From Cristatella mucedo (Eukaryota; Bryozoa; Phylactolaemata; Cristatellidae), in assembly GCA_009760855.2 (NCBI GenBank), contig WPIO01000021.1, positions 5,047,501 through 5,111,500 on the forward strand: a DNA stretch of 64,000 nucleotides. The letters run 5' to 3'. Below the pieces are notes generated by a model. It searched no databases. It saw nothing but the letters and a program-made list of their open reading frames with translations, and was not told the DNA's origin. How positions within the stretch are numbered: position 1 is the first letter of the stretch; every line of letters starts with the position of its first letter. Of this stretch, positions 45,863 through 56,329 are shown piece by piece. A program made the position numbers and the translations under genes.

Positions 45863-45980
45863 CTGTGTAGCATTTTGCAGTCCCAGGCAGGTCCTATGGG
45901 GAAACTGCTATGCATGCTATGTTGTAACCTCATTTGCTTCACTTTAGTTTAAAAGACTGATTTCGGATCGATTTACATAA

Positions 45981-46219
45981 CAGTGGTGTTCCTAGGAAAT
46001 TGTGCGTCGGGGGGGGGGGGGGGGCCGGTGCCCCCCCCCCAGTATTAGGGGCTCATTTTGGAGCCCCCTGATGGAGAGCTCCCTGGTCCAGAGCCCCCTG
46101 ATCCAGAGCCCCCTGATCCAGAGCCCCCTGATCCAGAGCCCCTGATCCAGAGCCCCCTGCTGCGGAGCCCCTGATGCAGAGCCGGGGACATATGCCCCCC
46201 CCCCTGCGGTACGCCACTA
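45981..46219. mobile_element. hAT-like MITE built round a minisatellite
   Basis: The left end CAGTGGTGTTCC .. followed by a G run and the right end, whose complement reads TAGTGGCGTACC then CGCAGGGGGG, form imperfect terminal inverted repeats. ACATAA flanks both sides as a possible target duplication. The interior is a G run facing a C run (46008-46040) and 15-bp units AGAGCCCCCTGATCC at 46075-46185. No transposase is present. CAGTGG/TAGTGG ends are common in hAT elements. Confidence 0.5.
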
Positions 46220-46825
46220 CATAATAATGATCCCATGAATTCTTAGCACTGGCTAATCCTCGAAGATGGCACCTATATGGTCACTCTAAACCAAGCGCGG
46301 TAAAGTTGATCATTCAAGATCTTGCAAATTACCTAAACGGCCCAGCAGCAGTACCAAGGGTGGCAGCCATGTCTATGTTGCAAGTATTTCTGATTGTCCA
46401 GCCGAGCCTATTTCCTCCAATCCAACCAACCACAATTAGGGCTCGGACCTCGAGAACGACTACTAACCCAAGCGTCAGCTTCACGCCGATGAAAAAGCAA
46501 CAGATCAACAGAGAAACGCATTCAAGTTAGCCTACAATGAAGCAGGATGCTGCAAATGAGATGGCACGTTCCAGCCAAGTGGTGTGTCAAAACCTTTTGC
46601 AGGACGAGGTCTCCATTAACGACTAGTGTCTCCATTAACGAGTAATGTGCTACAGTATGAGTGCCCTACACTCAGGCAGAAAAATCCTTGCAGGATGGAA
46701 GCAGCTACAGCGGTTGCTAGTCCATTCGGGTAACAAGAGGATTTTCTACGAGGCACCGCACACTTCAGTTGTGCATAGCAGTCCAAGAATTTCCTGACTG
46801 CCAAAAACGAATGCATAGGCTGTTG
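46220..46825. other. candidate ZXD intron region, nothing firm
   Basis: A minus-strand ATG in MAATLGTAAGPF near 46372, followed by a donor-like TTTAG|GTAATT, was noticed, but nothing links it to a transcript. Plus frame 46306-46530 has no domain. Confidence 0.3.
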
Positions 46826-46830
46826 TACGT

Positions 46831-46915
46831 CGACCAACCACGTCTCTTTATGGCCTATGTCTCTCTTTATGACCTATATATATATATATATGCCATAAAG
46901 AATCGTGGTTGGTCG
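46831..46915. repeat. 24-bp arm hairpin next to a giant (TG)n tract
   Basis: CGACCAACCACGTCTCTTTA plus TGGC at 46831-46854 pairs with GCCATAAAGAATCGTGGTTG plus GTCG at 46892-46915; 22 of 24 positions are complementary. The loop holds a second TTTATGACCTATA copy and a (TA)n run. The arm word GTCGACCAACCA recurs at 49930. Confidence 0.85.
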
Positions 46916-47149
<234 letters not shown>

Positions 47150-47189
47150 TCCTCGCCTATATCGGGGGGGGGGGGGGGGGGGCAGGGAT

Positions 47190-47960
47190 TCATTATTTTA
47201 GACTAACTGAAAATTGAACAGGAACTCATATAAATTATCTGGCCACACGTAAAGGTGACAAACTTCAGCATTGTCTCTTCTGCTGCAGCACATTCCATGG
47301 AGCCTCAAGTTTAATGAAATGGTTGGCTACTTATGTAAACAGAGGTTTTTTTTACTTCAGCTGCCTGTCGACATCGCTCCCTAGTCGTTATATCGGGTTT
47401 TAATCAAGCGACTGTGTGGGGGCACGGCTTCAGCACCATCCACTATTGCATGAAAAAGTAATACACTGGCCTGGCAGTGTGCTTAGGGTCGTATCTTGTT
47501 GCCAAACATAACGAACTCTAAGCAAACTATTAGGTTAAAAATCAACTTGCTTGACTTTAAATATTTTCACATACAACTTTAGTTTTCGACTCAGTTATGG
47601 AGGTCATACCGTCTCCTGTCTAGTTATTCGGCTAAGCAAATGAACGTTTCCTGCTGCACACCACCATTTCCATTCTTTTAGCATATCTCACTGCAACAGG
47701 CGAGTTAAAAATGTGACATGTAGCAATTTCCACATTTTTAAATTCAGCTCAAAGATAGACAACTCATTGAAACGGAAGTACGCAGCTGTGCCATACTTCC
47801 ATGCAAGGGCAGCACCTGGGCAGCATAGCAGCAGCTAATTACCAACGATCAGCAGCCTGGGCCGTAGTTTTTTTCCTGCAAAGCAGCAGTGCTACTCGCA
47901 CATGCCATAAGCAAAGGCTAGACGACTGCTAAATGCAAGATAGAGGCGCGTCACTGGCAC
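47190..47960. other. nothing recognised downstream of ZXD exon 10
   Basis: On the minus strand this follows the exon 10 stop at 47969. An ATTAAA at about 47402-47397 is the only polyadenylation-like word noticed for a transcript ending here. Confidence 0.35.
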
Positions 47961-47968
47961 AGCTTCAG

Positions 47969-48225
47969 CTAATCCCAAATAAGCGGGACCAGCATTCGGG
48001 CACGTGCAAGTGCTATTATGCGATTCATACCGGAACTGCCTCCTGCGTGCTCCTGCTGCTTAGCAGCAGGCTTTGACAACGTAACGAGGCGGTCATTCCT
48101 TGACAATAGCGATGACGACGAAGTGCCAGCAGTGTGCACCACCTCGACGAACGCCGACACGGAGACGAGCGTGTCGCCGACGTCAAGCAGGGTAGACTCA
48201 GCAGTGCTCGTGTGCTGCTCCAGCG
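47969..48225 (-). CDS. ZXD: ZXD exon 10 (terminal in the short model)
   Basis: The acceptor is TTTTCTCTCACCGTTAG|CG. The only frame in phase with exon 9 is open: ALEQHTSTAESTLLDVGDTL then VSVSAFVEVV, continuing to IALARARMLVPLIWD and TAG at 47971-47969. TAESTLLD..LVS resembles the segment after the fingers in mammalian ZXD proteins, inside the acidic activation region. An internal donor TTCCG|GTATGA at 48031/48030 in phase 1 offers the alternative longer C-terminus. Confidence 0.7.
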
Positions 48226-48821
48226 CTAACGGTGAGAGAAAACACGAATGACAAGGGTGCACACCGAGAAGTTGGGAGTGATCATACACGTGGCATTGCA
48301 GTGGCAGCAGAGCTACAAAGACCAGGTAGGTTGCACGCAAGGTACACCCCGGCACTACCTGCAGCAGCTCTTCTGGATTCACTCCCATCGGCAACGCGCT
48401 GATCCCTTGATGAGTCGGAGTTTGCTACGAAAGAAGTGAGACATGACGAAGTCAGTCGGGAGTGGTACACCGTCGTAAAGCCAATCGCTTCGAAAACCCC
48501 TACCGAGCTTGCCCCAGCCACACGCATCCGGTGGGTGCAGAGCTGGAGGCAGCTTGCACTTACAGGGCTGCAAGGCACAGCGTGCAGCCGTAGCGGTGGA
48601 GGCAGCAGCTGCAGCAGCTGGAGGCTTCAGCAGCCGGCTCCTGCTCTGCACCACTTCACTGCACTCGCTCACCAACAGTGGCTGCGAAGTGGCCGAATCT
48701 ACTAGTTTCTGTACACTTCGAGCTGGAACCGAAAGGCGTGGGCCGCACCATTCAGTGGTAGAGCAGTGCTCAAGCGAACCGAGCCACCGAGCTTGCTTCA
48801 GCACCACACAGTTGAAGCATA

Positions 48822-48892
48822 GCAGCGGCAGCAGCAGCAGCAGCATCGCTGCAACAGCAGCAGCAGCACAACAGCAGCAGCAGCACAGAAGC
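48822..48892. repeat. (CAG)n-rich repeat, ZXD intron 9
   Basis: Interrupted CAG/CAA units on the plus strand (CTG on minus), about 45 bp beyond the exon 9 donor. Failure to splice would add cysteine/alanine/leucine runs in frame before a stop near 48379. Confidence 0.9.
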
Positions 48893-48935
48893 ACTGCAGC
48901 AGTACTCGCAACGGCACGATTGCACACTTGCGTAC

Positions 48936-49109
48936 CATCGCGAGGATTGCGCATGTGCTTCTCCACGTGACACCGGAGGCTCTGCGTGCTGAGATACACT
49001 TTTGAGCAGCCTTCGACAGGACAGTGAATGACGCTCTGGCTCTCCTGAAATTTGTGCCGCTTCACGTGCATGTGCAGGGTGCTCTTGGCACTGAACTGGG
49101 CGTCGCATC
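48936..49109 (-). CDS. ZXD: ZXD exon 9: end of finger 9 and finger 10
   Basis: The acceptor is GCTCGTATAG|GA and the donor is GCGATG|GTACGC. It completes finger 9 (CPVSGCDAQFSAKSTLHMHV then KRH) and encodes finger 10, CPVEGCSKVYLSTQSLRCHV then EKH, followed by MRNPRD. Finger 10 corresponds to the last finger of mammalian ZXD, CP...C.KLF..KHS..TH-like. The split codon G|CG leads to exon 10. Confidence 0.9.
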
Positions 49110-49314
49110 CTATACGAGCAGAGCACACGTGCATTGTACGCAGTGAGCACAGATGCCATGCCTGAGCGGTGACCGCAGCCATACCAGCGAGTCGCCCACG
49201 ACAGCTTACGGCCGTTTGCCAAAGCAAAACGAACCCGTCACGACGTGCGCTACTCTGCAGCACTCGGTTGGTTAAACGCAGTAGAATGTGCAGAGGAAAA
49301 CCGGGCGCACGTAC

Positions 49315-49495
49315 CGGAAACCGGGCAGCAGAAGGGTTTTTGACCCGAGTGGATGACCATGTGTCCTCGCAAGTGCTCCTTGCGTAAAAACGACTTGTTG
49401 CAGCCGGGCACTTCGCAGATGTACTGGCGATCGTCGTAGTGCCGCTTTGCGTGCCGTCGAAGCTTGCTCATGCTGGTAAAGCTCCACGTGCAACC
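49315..49495 (-). CDS. ZXD: ZXD exon 8: fingers 7-8 and start of 9
   Basis: The acceptor is GGCTTTTAAG|GG and the donor is GTTTCCG|GTACGT. It reads GCTWSFTSMSKLRRHAKRHY then DDRQYICEVPGCNKSFLRKE and HLRGHMVIHSGQKPFCCPVS. The W-x-FTSMSKL..H..KH-DDR and KSF..EHL.GH stretches are the clearest ZXD-specific matches in the gene. The first cysteine of finger 7 is in exon 7 (YACTFE). Confidence 0.93.
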
Positions 49496-49664
49496 CTTAA
49501 AAGCCGTTTGAAGCACTATCTCACCGTCCCCATTAGCGTGGATAAGGTGCGCATGCGCATAAAGCTAGCAGAAAATCTTTTGCATGAAAACAAGCATGAA
49601 ACACGCAGGCACTGCTAACAGTGCCTGCGTGTAATGCACAGGCCAGCGATACAAGCACAACAAA

Positions 49665-49850
49665 TACAAGCTGATTTAACAGCCTCTTTTGTATAGCGAC
49701 AGAAGAGCCTTTACGGCTATCACTGCCACATGTGCAGAGATAATACAGGATCGCCCACTGCAGGATTCGAACCCACGACATTGGGACCGAGGTCGTGAAA
49801 AGCCACCACATTACCTAGTAGCACCAGGCATTACCTGGCAGCTCCAGAGT
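49665..49850 (-). mobile_element. SINE-A in ZXD intron 7
   Basis: On the minus strand, the sense of the gene: a B-box GGGTTCGAATCCTGCAG region, CTTCTGTCGCTATACAAAAG and TTAAATCAGC tail. It carries an AGCCGTAAAGGC stem and lies clear of both splice sites. Confidence 0.8.
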
Positions 49851-50354
49851 AGCTGAATACGGATTGACAATATGTTAGGTCTAGACAGCCCCAAATAGAG
49901 CGGCAGCAACACAGCTAGGAGTGCTTGCAGTCGACCAACCAGAAACCTTGAATGGGTGTAGCCATAAGCCACTGGATGCATTCAGGGATTCATCCAGAAT
50001 TTGGGTACACAATGATAATAACGATGATTCTAGCTAAAAATCGACTGCGAGAAGCTTGGCACAAGGTCTACGGCTTTTCTTCAAAAAATATGCTTAGGAA
50101 AGCTCTACATCTAATCTAAAAGATTGCTTTTTAATGAGTATTATTTTACTGTTTGTATTAGCCATTAATTTGACTACGTCGAAAGCATCGAATGCGCACG
50201 AGGCACGAAACCTTGTGCACCACAGCATGGGCCTTGTTTATCTTGCAGAAAAAAGGGTGAGCTGCAAAAATTTGGGGGGGGGAGGTGGTGGGTTCCGGGT
50301 GGTAATCCGAGGGCGGAAAAGCCAATCCCAGCACCCCGAAACTCGAGAACATAC

Positions 50355-50550
50355 CTCAAATGTGCAAGCGTATGGCTTCGTGCCCTCGTGGGTCATGACG
50401 TGCTCCTTGTAGTGAGCGTAGCGCTTGAATTTGCGCCCGCAGCCTTCGAAGCTGCAGGTCATGTCAGGCGACTCGGCAGCGTGCCGTCTTAAATGGGAGC
50501 CCATGCTCAGATTGGAGAAGAACATCTTTCTACAGCCTTCCATGGGACAT
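50355..50550 (-). CDS. ZXD: ZXD exon 7: fingers 5-6 and start of 7
   Basis: The acceptor is CTCGTGCGCAG|A and the donor is TTTGAG|GTATGT. Finger 5 is CPMEGCRKMFFSNLSMGSHL then RRH. Finger 6 is CSFEGCGRKFKRYAHYKEHV then MTH. Finger 7 begins KPYACTFE. The single entry base completes the Lys codon before CPMEGC, giving a normal linker. Confidence 0.93.
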
Positions 50551-50750
50551 CTGCGCACGAGATTCGTCGGCACCAATCACGCGAAGAATCTCACGAGCAC
50601 CCCACCGCAGGCAAGCCATCCCACCCAGCGAGCGAGCGAGTGCATGCCGGGAAACAGTGGTGAGGCGAGAGCCACGCCACGAGAGGCAACGCCGACCAAG
50701 GTGCGCAGCTGAGCTGGGCCGCCGCCTCCGCTCGACCAAATCCTGCTCAC

Positions 50751-50938
50751 TTGAAGCGCTTCGTTGCGTTTTCATGCTCCTGCTTCAGATGTGTGTCGAG
50801 ATTTCGCTGCGACGTGAACATGCGCGTGCAGCCGCTCTCTGAGCAGGACATTGCCTCACTCTTTGGAACGTGCGTTCTGCTGTGAGCATGCAGGTTGTAG
50901 ATGGTGCTGAAGCGACGGCCGCAGCCCTCTTCTTCACA
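50751..50938 (-). CDS. ZXD: ZXD exon 6: fingers 3-4
   Basis: The acceptor is CTCGCCTTTGCAG|TGT and the donor is TTCAA|GTGAGC. Finger 3 is CEEEGCGRRFSTIYNLHAHS then RTH, matching the FTTVYNLKAH finger of mammalian ZXD. Finger 4 is CSESGCTRMFTSQRNLDTHL then KQEH, with an H-x4-H end. The linker ENATKRFK follows. Confidence 0.93.
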
Positions 50939-51388
50939 CTGCAAAGGCGAGGCAAGTCATGAGAACGGGCCTTGAACGGACAGACGGAGCGAGTGCACCT
51001 CGTGCCCCAGGTTCGAGCCGGGAGCTGAATGGAAACGTAGACACAGCAGTAACAGAAGTGATGACATGACAATAACAATAGTGATGGTATGGCAATAACG
51101 GAAGTGATGATATGGCAATGTCGTGAGCAACCGAAAAGTCTAGCGATAGACGTGTGAGACAGAAACAGGTGGTTACATGCCAGCCAACGAGCTCACACCC
51201 TACCCAAAGATAGCAAGAGTGCTGCCGAGACCATTATTAAAATGACATCAAAATAAATAAGCAGAGCTGCCATCTGTCATTGTTGCCTGACGACAGGTAC
51301 TAGCAGTGGACTTGACCGTCTTGTAGCACCAAGTCTCCTGGCTCCAACACCAAGCACTTTATTCAGCAAACCGTGCCGGCTCAGCCCA

Positions 51389-51443
51389 GTCTACAGACTG
51401 GCCAAGCCCTGTCTACAGACTGGCCAAGCCCTGTCTACAGACT
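51389..51443. repeat. 22-bp tandem repeat, 2.5 copies, ZXD intron 5
   Basis: GTCTACAGACTGGCCAAGCC plus CT at 51389-51410 and 51411-51432, then a partial copy. Each unit holds the short inverted pair AGTCT/AGACT. Confidence 0.85.
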
Positions 51444-51449
51444 CAAGAC

Positions 51450-52600
51450 GGCATCGAGGGATCTACCCCTCTCCCTCCTACATCAGCCCTGTCAGCCATG
51501 CATGCATAGTTTCTGCATTGCAGAGCCATTGTTCCTTCGACAGCTGGCAGCAGTTTATGGTAGATGGATGTCTCCACAGATGCTGCCAATGCATGGATTT
51601 GGGCTGGACTGATGAGTCATCTGCTGCTCAACTGCTCCAGAGCCTGCTTAGGCAGCCAGAGCCCTGGTAGGGATACCACCCTGTGCATCGCATGAGTCAT
51701 GTTCCCTCATTGGGGGGGAGGGGTAGAATACACAGACATTTCAAAACGGCTACACAAAATCAGGGTAGAATCTCGTTGATGTCCAATGGATATTATTATG
51801 CACTTGGCATTAAGGCAGTGTCCGAATTCCTAAGGATTGCTTGCATGAGTGGTTACAGTGAAGCAGTGGCACTAGAACTTACGGTTCTGACCACCAGTAC
51901 TTGTTGTTCCCTGCTTCACGATGCAAAGGCGAAGGCAGTCAAGCCATGAGCGCTCTCGACAAAGTCAAGAACTCCAGCCCAAAAAGCTGCTATTCATGGC
52001 CAGCCACTTTAAACTTCTCCCCCCTTACCCTGGGCAGGAGCAGCTAGTGAGGGCATCGGCTGAATCCTTGCCGAAGACGTATGATGTCATTGCCTTCCAA
52101 TCACGAGGCGGAAAGGGCATCGACATCACGATGCGTCTTTTCTATTCACCTCCCCCCTAAAAAGTCAATCGCTTAACTAACGCTCTGAGATGAAACACTG
52201 ATCTCGAGGTATCACGGCAATGCATTAGTATGCCGGTACACATTTGGTAGGCAACTCGCTGGTGGCAACTACGATGTCCGACCTAACCGCCGACTCTGAA
52301 TGCAGAGACGGTGCACTTCGGACCCAAGCAGCTGGTTGTCCTGCACTCGGCCGAACATTTAAACTCAGCAGCAGAGAATGGTGGCATCTAATCTTTGCAC
52401 CGCACGGACGGACATCGATGCCTAATACACACGGCTAAGCGCGCCTGCAGATGGCTGCTACGGGCCCGGGCCGGCGGTCTGCCGAGGTCTGTCCGGTGAG
52501 GCCATTCACTGTCGGTCAGCCGATGTGGTCAACGAGTACAAAATCTAATGTGCAGCAGTATGGCGAACTCGCAGCAGCAGCAGCAGCAGCTGCTGCGGCA
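51450..52600. other. ZXD intron 5, remainder, nothing recognised
   Basis: No transposon family from elsewhere in the window was noticed. Short plus frames (for example 51683-51949) lack support. Confidence 0.35.
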
Positions 52601-52611
52601 GCGTGGCTCGC

Positions 52612-52701
52612 CTGGTATTCCTTCTTCTTCTCGTGGCACTCCATGTGCCGCTTCAGCCGAAATTGAAGAGAGAAAGCCCACTTGCATCCAGGGAATGGAC
52701 A
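52612..52701 (-). CDS. ZXD: ZXD exon 5: finger 2, with a GC donor
   Basis: The acceptor is GCCTTTCAG|TGT. A 30-codon exon encodes CPFPGCKWAFSLQFRLKRHM then ECHEKKKEYQ, matching the W-F..S..LKRH finger of mammalian ZXD. It must end at TACCAG|GCGAGC, a GC donor: joining there gives the 7-residue linker EKKKEYQ before the next CEEEGC. Reading through instead enters a (GCT)n alanine run. Confidence 0.88.
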
Positions 52702-52958
52702 CTGAAAGGCAAAGCAGAGACGATCTCATTCATGCAGGCAGGCTAACAAATGAAAGGCGGCAAAATTGCACACATGCCGCAACCCGCTATTCACACACGA
52801 AGCCTGGCAAAGTAGCGTTGCACTCAAAGCAACAATGTGCACTCGTTATACTGCCGGGTCCTACGAAACCTGTTACCGATAAAAGTAGCGCGGACTGCAG
52901 CTGCCTCTAGGATCGAGGTAGGCAAAGGCGAGAGCACAGGCGGCAGCAGCGCCCTCAC

Positions 52959-53078
52959 CCTGTGTGGCTTATCACCAGAGTGCACCGATTCGTGGGCCTT
53001 CAGTTTCGAGGGTTTGGAAAAAGATAATTTGCAGCCATCGAACGAGCACCGGAAAGGCTTGTCTTCCGAGGCGTTCAC
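52959..53078 (-). CDS. ZXD: ZXD exon 4: finger 1
   Basis: The acceptor is CACGCTGCAG|GTG and the donor is CACAGG|GTGAGG, both in phase 0. It encodes VNASEDKPFRC, then finger 1, CSFDGCKLSFSKPSKLKAHE then SVH, and the linker SGDKPHR. An extra exon between this and exon 3 cannot be excluded, because the junction is phase 0. Confidence 0.9.
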
Positions 53079-53079
53079 C

Positions 53080-54555
53080 TGCAGCGTGATAAAGTGAGTG
53101 AGTATGCGTGCGACAAGGTCAACGGCGCCGAGGCGGTTTCGGCACTGAGACGGAATAAACCTGCACTATTTTTTAACCACCCACCTTGGAAGCAACACCA
53201 ATCGGTACAGGCGCTCCAGACAGTGTAGAAAATCCTGCAGAAAAAGTAAGCAATCCAGACTAGAGCTACTCGTGACAGCACATGCTGTACCAACGAGCAG
53301 ATGCTGCAGCCTTAAGACCTCAATGCGACCGAGGCGAGTCTGGTGCGACAGCTCGGTAGCACGCCGGTGGGGGGGTGGTGATGGTGGTAGCTGCCGGGCA
53401 TGCCCTGGTGCTGGGGTCGCCGTTAGGCAGGGACACATTGCGAATGCCCTGGCTTAACTGCCCTGGCTTGACAAGCTTGGGCAAAGGACGAGCAGATCGC
53501 AATGGATGTGACAGTGGCGCCAGCTGCCAACGAAGCGGAGAATAGAATATAAGTAAAAAAAAATGACCGTGAAGCCAAATAGAAAACCAATAAGAAAAAT
53601 GCCAAGACAAGCAAGATATAAACAGGCAAACACAAAGAAAAACTACAAAAAGCTAGTCATGAAGGACTTTTCTCCCTGTCAAAATAATCCTTCCATGATT
53701 AAGAACATCCTGATCTACGAAACACGATTGTCTGCCGGGTTCAGAATTTTCACATCACTCGTTGACAATGTGACGAATGTGTGGCTTAGCATGGTTCACC
53801 AAACAAATTGACCAGAGCAAGATGACGATAACCATGATCAGATTGATATATGCCGTGTGCATGTGGATGGCTACTCGGATGCTTCTGCACCACCACCAAT
53901 CGTACACAGCAACCATGCTACATGCAAGCAATATATGTGTGACTACACTCTCAGGCAACGACGACAACATGAGCTATAATGCCAAGCACATACAGCTGTA
54001 TGCTCTAGTGATGCAAGGTGCTGGTGAGGCACAATATCAATCAAAAATGATCCAGTACCTTGACCACTAAGTGCTGACAGTTCGATTGGCTTGATAAAAA
54101 TCTTCTGAGGCGATGCTGATGAGCGTCGACAGTTGCCAGGAAAAATGCCAGCATCGACTGAGCTGATAAGGTAGACCTGCGGTCGAAGCAACGAATGTAC
54201 AGCAATCTAAATTGCAGCAGACAGCAGGCCGCTCACGTACAGGAAAAACTGAATGCAAGCGGCTATTCTCTTCTCATTATTAGAGCAAGCGTTCGAATGC
54301 ATCCTGCATAGTCAAACACTATCCAGCCAAATCGACAGATGGTGGCGCGGAGCAAAAGTTTTCGTTGCACAAAAACGAGACTCATGAGAACTGGGTGCAG
54401 AAACGCTGCCACTGCCGTTCTGTCCAATGAGTCTTAGTCTTTCTGCTTTCACGGACATTGAAAAGTTGACGCACTACCTCCGGATGGGAGGAAACCAAAT
54501 CTCCTCAAGCTCTCGGACAGATCAACCCGATGGGCTCCCCGGCAGTCGTCGGTCA
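53080..54555. other. ZXD intron 3, nothing recognised
   Basis: Nothing matching the SINE or LINE families. Several short frames on both strands lack domains. Confidence 0.35.
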
Positions 54556-54560
54556 CTTGC

Positions 54561-54928
54561 CTGCTCTCCTTTGTCCGTCAGGATCCTGATCTCGCTCTCA
54601 TTGTTCTCGGCATACGTTACGATGTCCACTGAACTGATGACAGGGGCTGCTGACGCAGCACACGTCACCGCAGACACCACAGCCGGGCTGGCGCCGACGA
54701 CGACAGCCTGGCCCGCTGTGCGTGTGGCCTCCCCAGAACAGGTGGCGGCAGAGGCAACAGCAGCTGCGGCAATCGCCGGCAAGTCGCTGTCACAAGGAAG
54801 AGGACACAGTGGCGCTGTCAGCAGCAACGGTTCGCGAGGCCCGACCGACTCTTCAAATTCAATGCCTTGCTCGGGCATGCGCTCCAGCTCCTGTGGCGTC
54901 ATCAGCATGTTGCTTCGATCTGCTTCAT
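54561..54928 (-). CDS. ZXD: ZXD exon 3: pre-finger region, with a GC donor
   Basis: The acceptor is TTTTGTGCATGCAG|AT. The phase-matched frame is open for 122 codons: EADRSNMLMTPQELERMPEQ, then an alanine/valine-rich stretch, ending SVDIVTYAENNESEIRILTD then KGEQ. It must exit at GAGCAG|GCAAGT, a perfect GC-AG-type donor; the frame ends a few codons later. No domain; acidic and Ala-rich. Confidence 0.8.
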
Positions 54929-55156
54929 CTGCATGCACAAAACGCAACAGGCATGGCCCTCAGTACAGAATTGCCCAACTCATTGAAATCGACTGATTCG
55001 AAAAACGAAGCGTTACACGAGAACAGACGTCGAGCTCGGCAGGCATGAAAAGCAACGCACTGGTATAACGTCAGACTATTGCTGACAAGTGCTGACAGCA
55101 AACAAACACGCAAGACACGCACGCTCACACACACGCACGCACACACACACCATTAA

Positions 55157-56328
55157 TAATAATAATAATAATGCACTTGATAAAGCGCCCTCAAAGAACT
55201 TAATCTCTTTCTAGGCACTTTACATTTGCTGCAAAGTGAAATGCAATTGAATGGTAAGTAAAATCATGCTTGAAAAACAAACAAAATAAATAATGGTTAG
55301 GGGTGACATGCATAGGGTCAGCATGCAAATGTGGTTAGTGGCAGCATGCACAGTGTCAGCATGCTTAAGCACATCAAGGACGAATTACAGGAACCCACTA
55401 AATGCTGTCCTAAATAGGTGTTTTTAAGTTCTTTTAAATGTGGTCAAGTCAGGGGATATTGTGACGCAAGTCGGGAGTGAGGTCCAGACTTTGGGAGCAT
55501 ACGAACTAAACGCACGGTCTCCAAAGGATTTGAGGTTTGTACGAGGTAGTGGTAAACTGTTGGATTCCGAAAAGCGGGTGGTACGATGCTTGGCCTGCTG
55601 GGGGAGTAGATCTGAGAGATAGGCTGGAGCCATAGAATGAAGTGACCTAAAAATGAGCGACAAGACCTTGAAGTCGATCCGTTGCTTGACTGGAAACCAG
55701 TGCAGGTCGGCGAGAAGTGGAGTAACGTGGCAACTGCGACGCTCACGACAGACAAGCCTAGCTGCAGAGTTTTGCACCAGCTGCAATCGCCTGATTGCAC
55801 ATGCTGGTAGGCCAGTAAGCAGTGAGTTGCAGAAGTCGAGACGGGATGTCACGAATGCATGGACCAACTTAGACGTGGTATCCTTATCTAAACAAGCCCG
55901 AATTTTAGCAACGTTATGAAGCTGAAAATAGGCGGATTTGACTGTGGAGCTGATATGGTCGTCTAACGAGAGGTTACTTTGGAACATGACACCTAGATTT
56001 CGAGCTGATTCAACTGGAGATATGCTGGCAGAGCCCATTTTGAGAGTCAGCCTTTCCAATCTCTGAATCACACTGGGTTTGCCCATAACTAGTAAGTTAG
56101 TTTTATCATCATTTAGTTTTAGAAAATTTGTTGCCATCCATGTGCGGATGTCATCAATGCATGCAGCAAGTGAGTTGAGAGAATTTGAGCTGCTCAAAGG
56201 CTGGGAGGGATCAAAGCAAAGGTACAACTGAGTGTCATCCGCATAGAAGTGAAAGCCTAGATTGTGCCTGGCAATCACATCAGCAAGAGGGAGAGTATAA
56301 ACCGTGAAAAGAACCGGACCTAGCACGG
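55157..56328 (-). mobile_element. L2-type LINE, 3' part, in ZXD intron 2
   Basis: A 300-codon uninterrupted minus frame (56326-55424) runs from GPVLFTVYTLPLADVIARHN through FYADDTQLYLCFDP to WTSLPTCVTISPDLTTFKRT. The 3' UTR and tail with an ATT microsatellite end at about 55157. The unbroken frame suggests a young insertion. It is 5'-truncated at CCGGACCTAGCACGG. Confidence 0.92.
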
Positions 56329-56329
56329 A

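Noticed and set aside
48379-48935. Read-through of ZXD exon 9 to a stop at 48379
   Set aside because: The extension is low complexity (Cys, Ala, Leu runs) and a good donor in phase with exon 10 exists at 48935.
50238-50354. Read-through of ZXD exon 7 with a polyproline run
   Set aside because: TTTGAG|GTATGT is a strong donor, and splicing to exon 8 completes finger 7.
48936-53078. MTF1 or TFIIIA identity for the finger gene
   Set aside because: Those have six and nine fingers with TGEKP-type linkers. This gene has ten fingers, irregular linkers and ZXD-specific residues in fingers 7-9.
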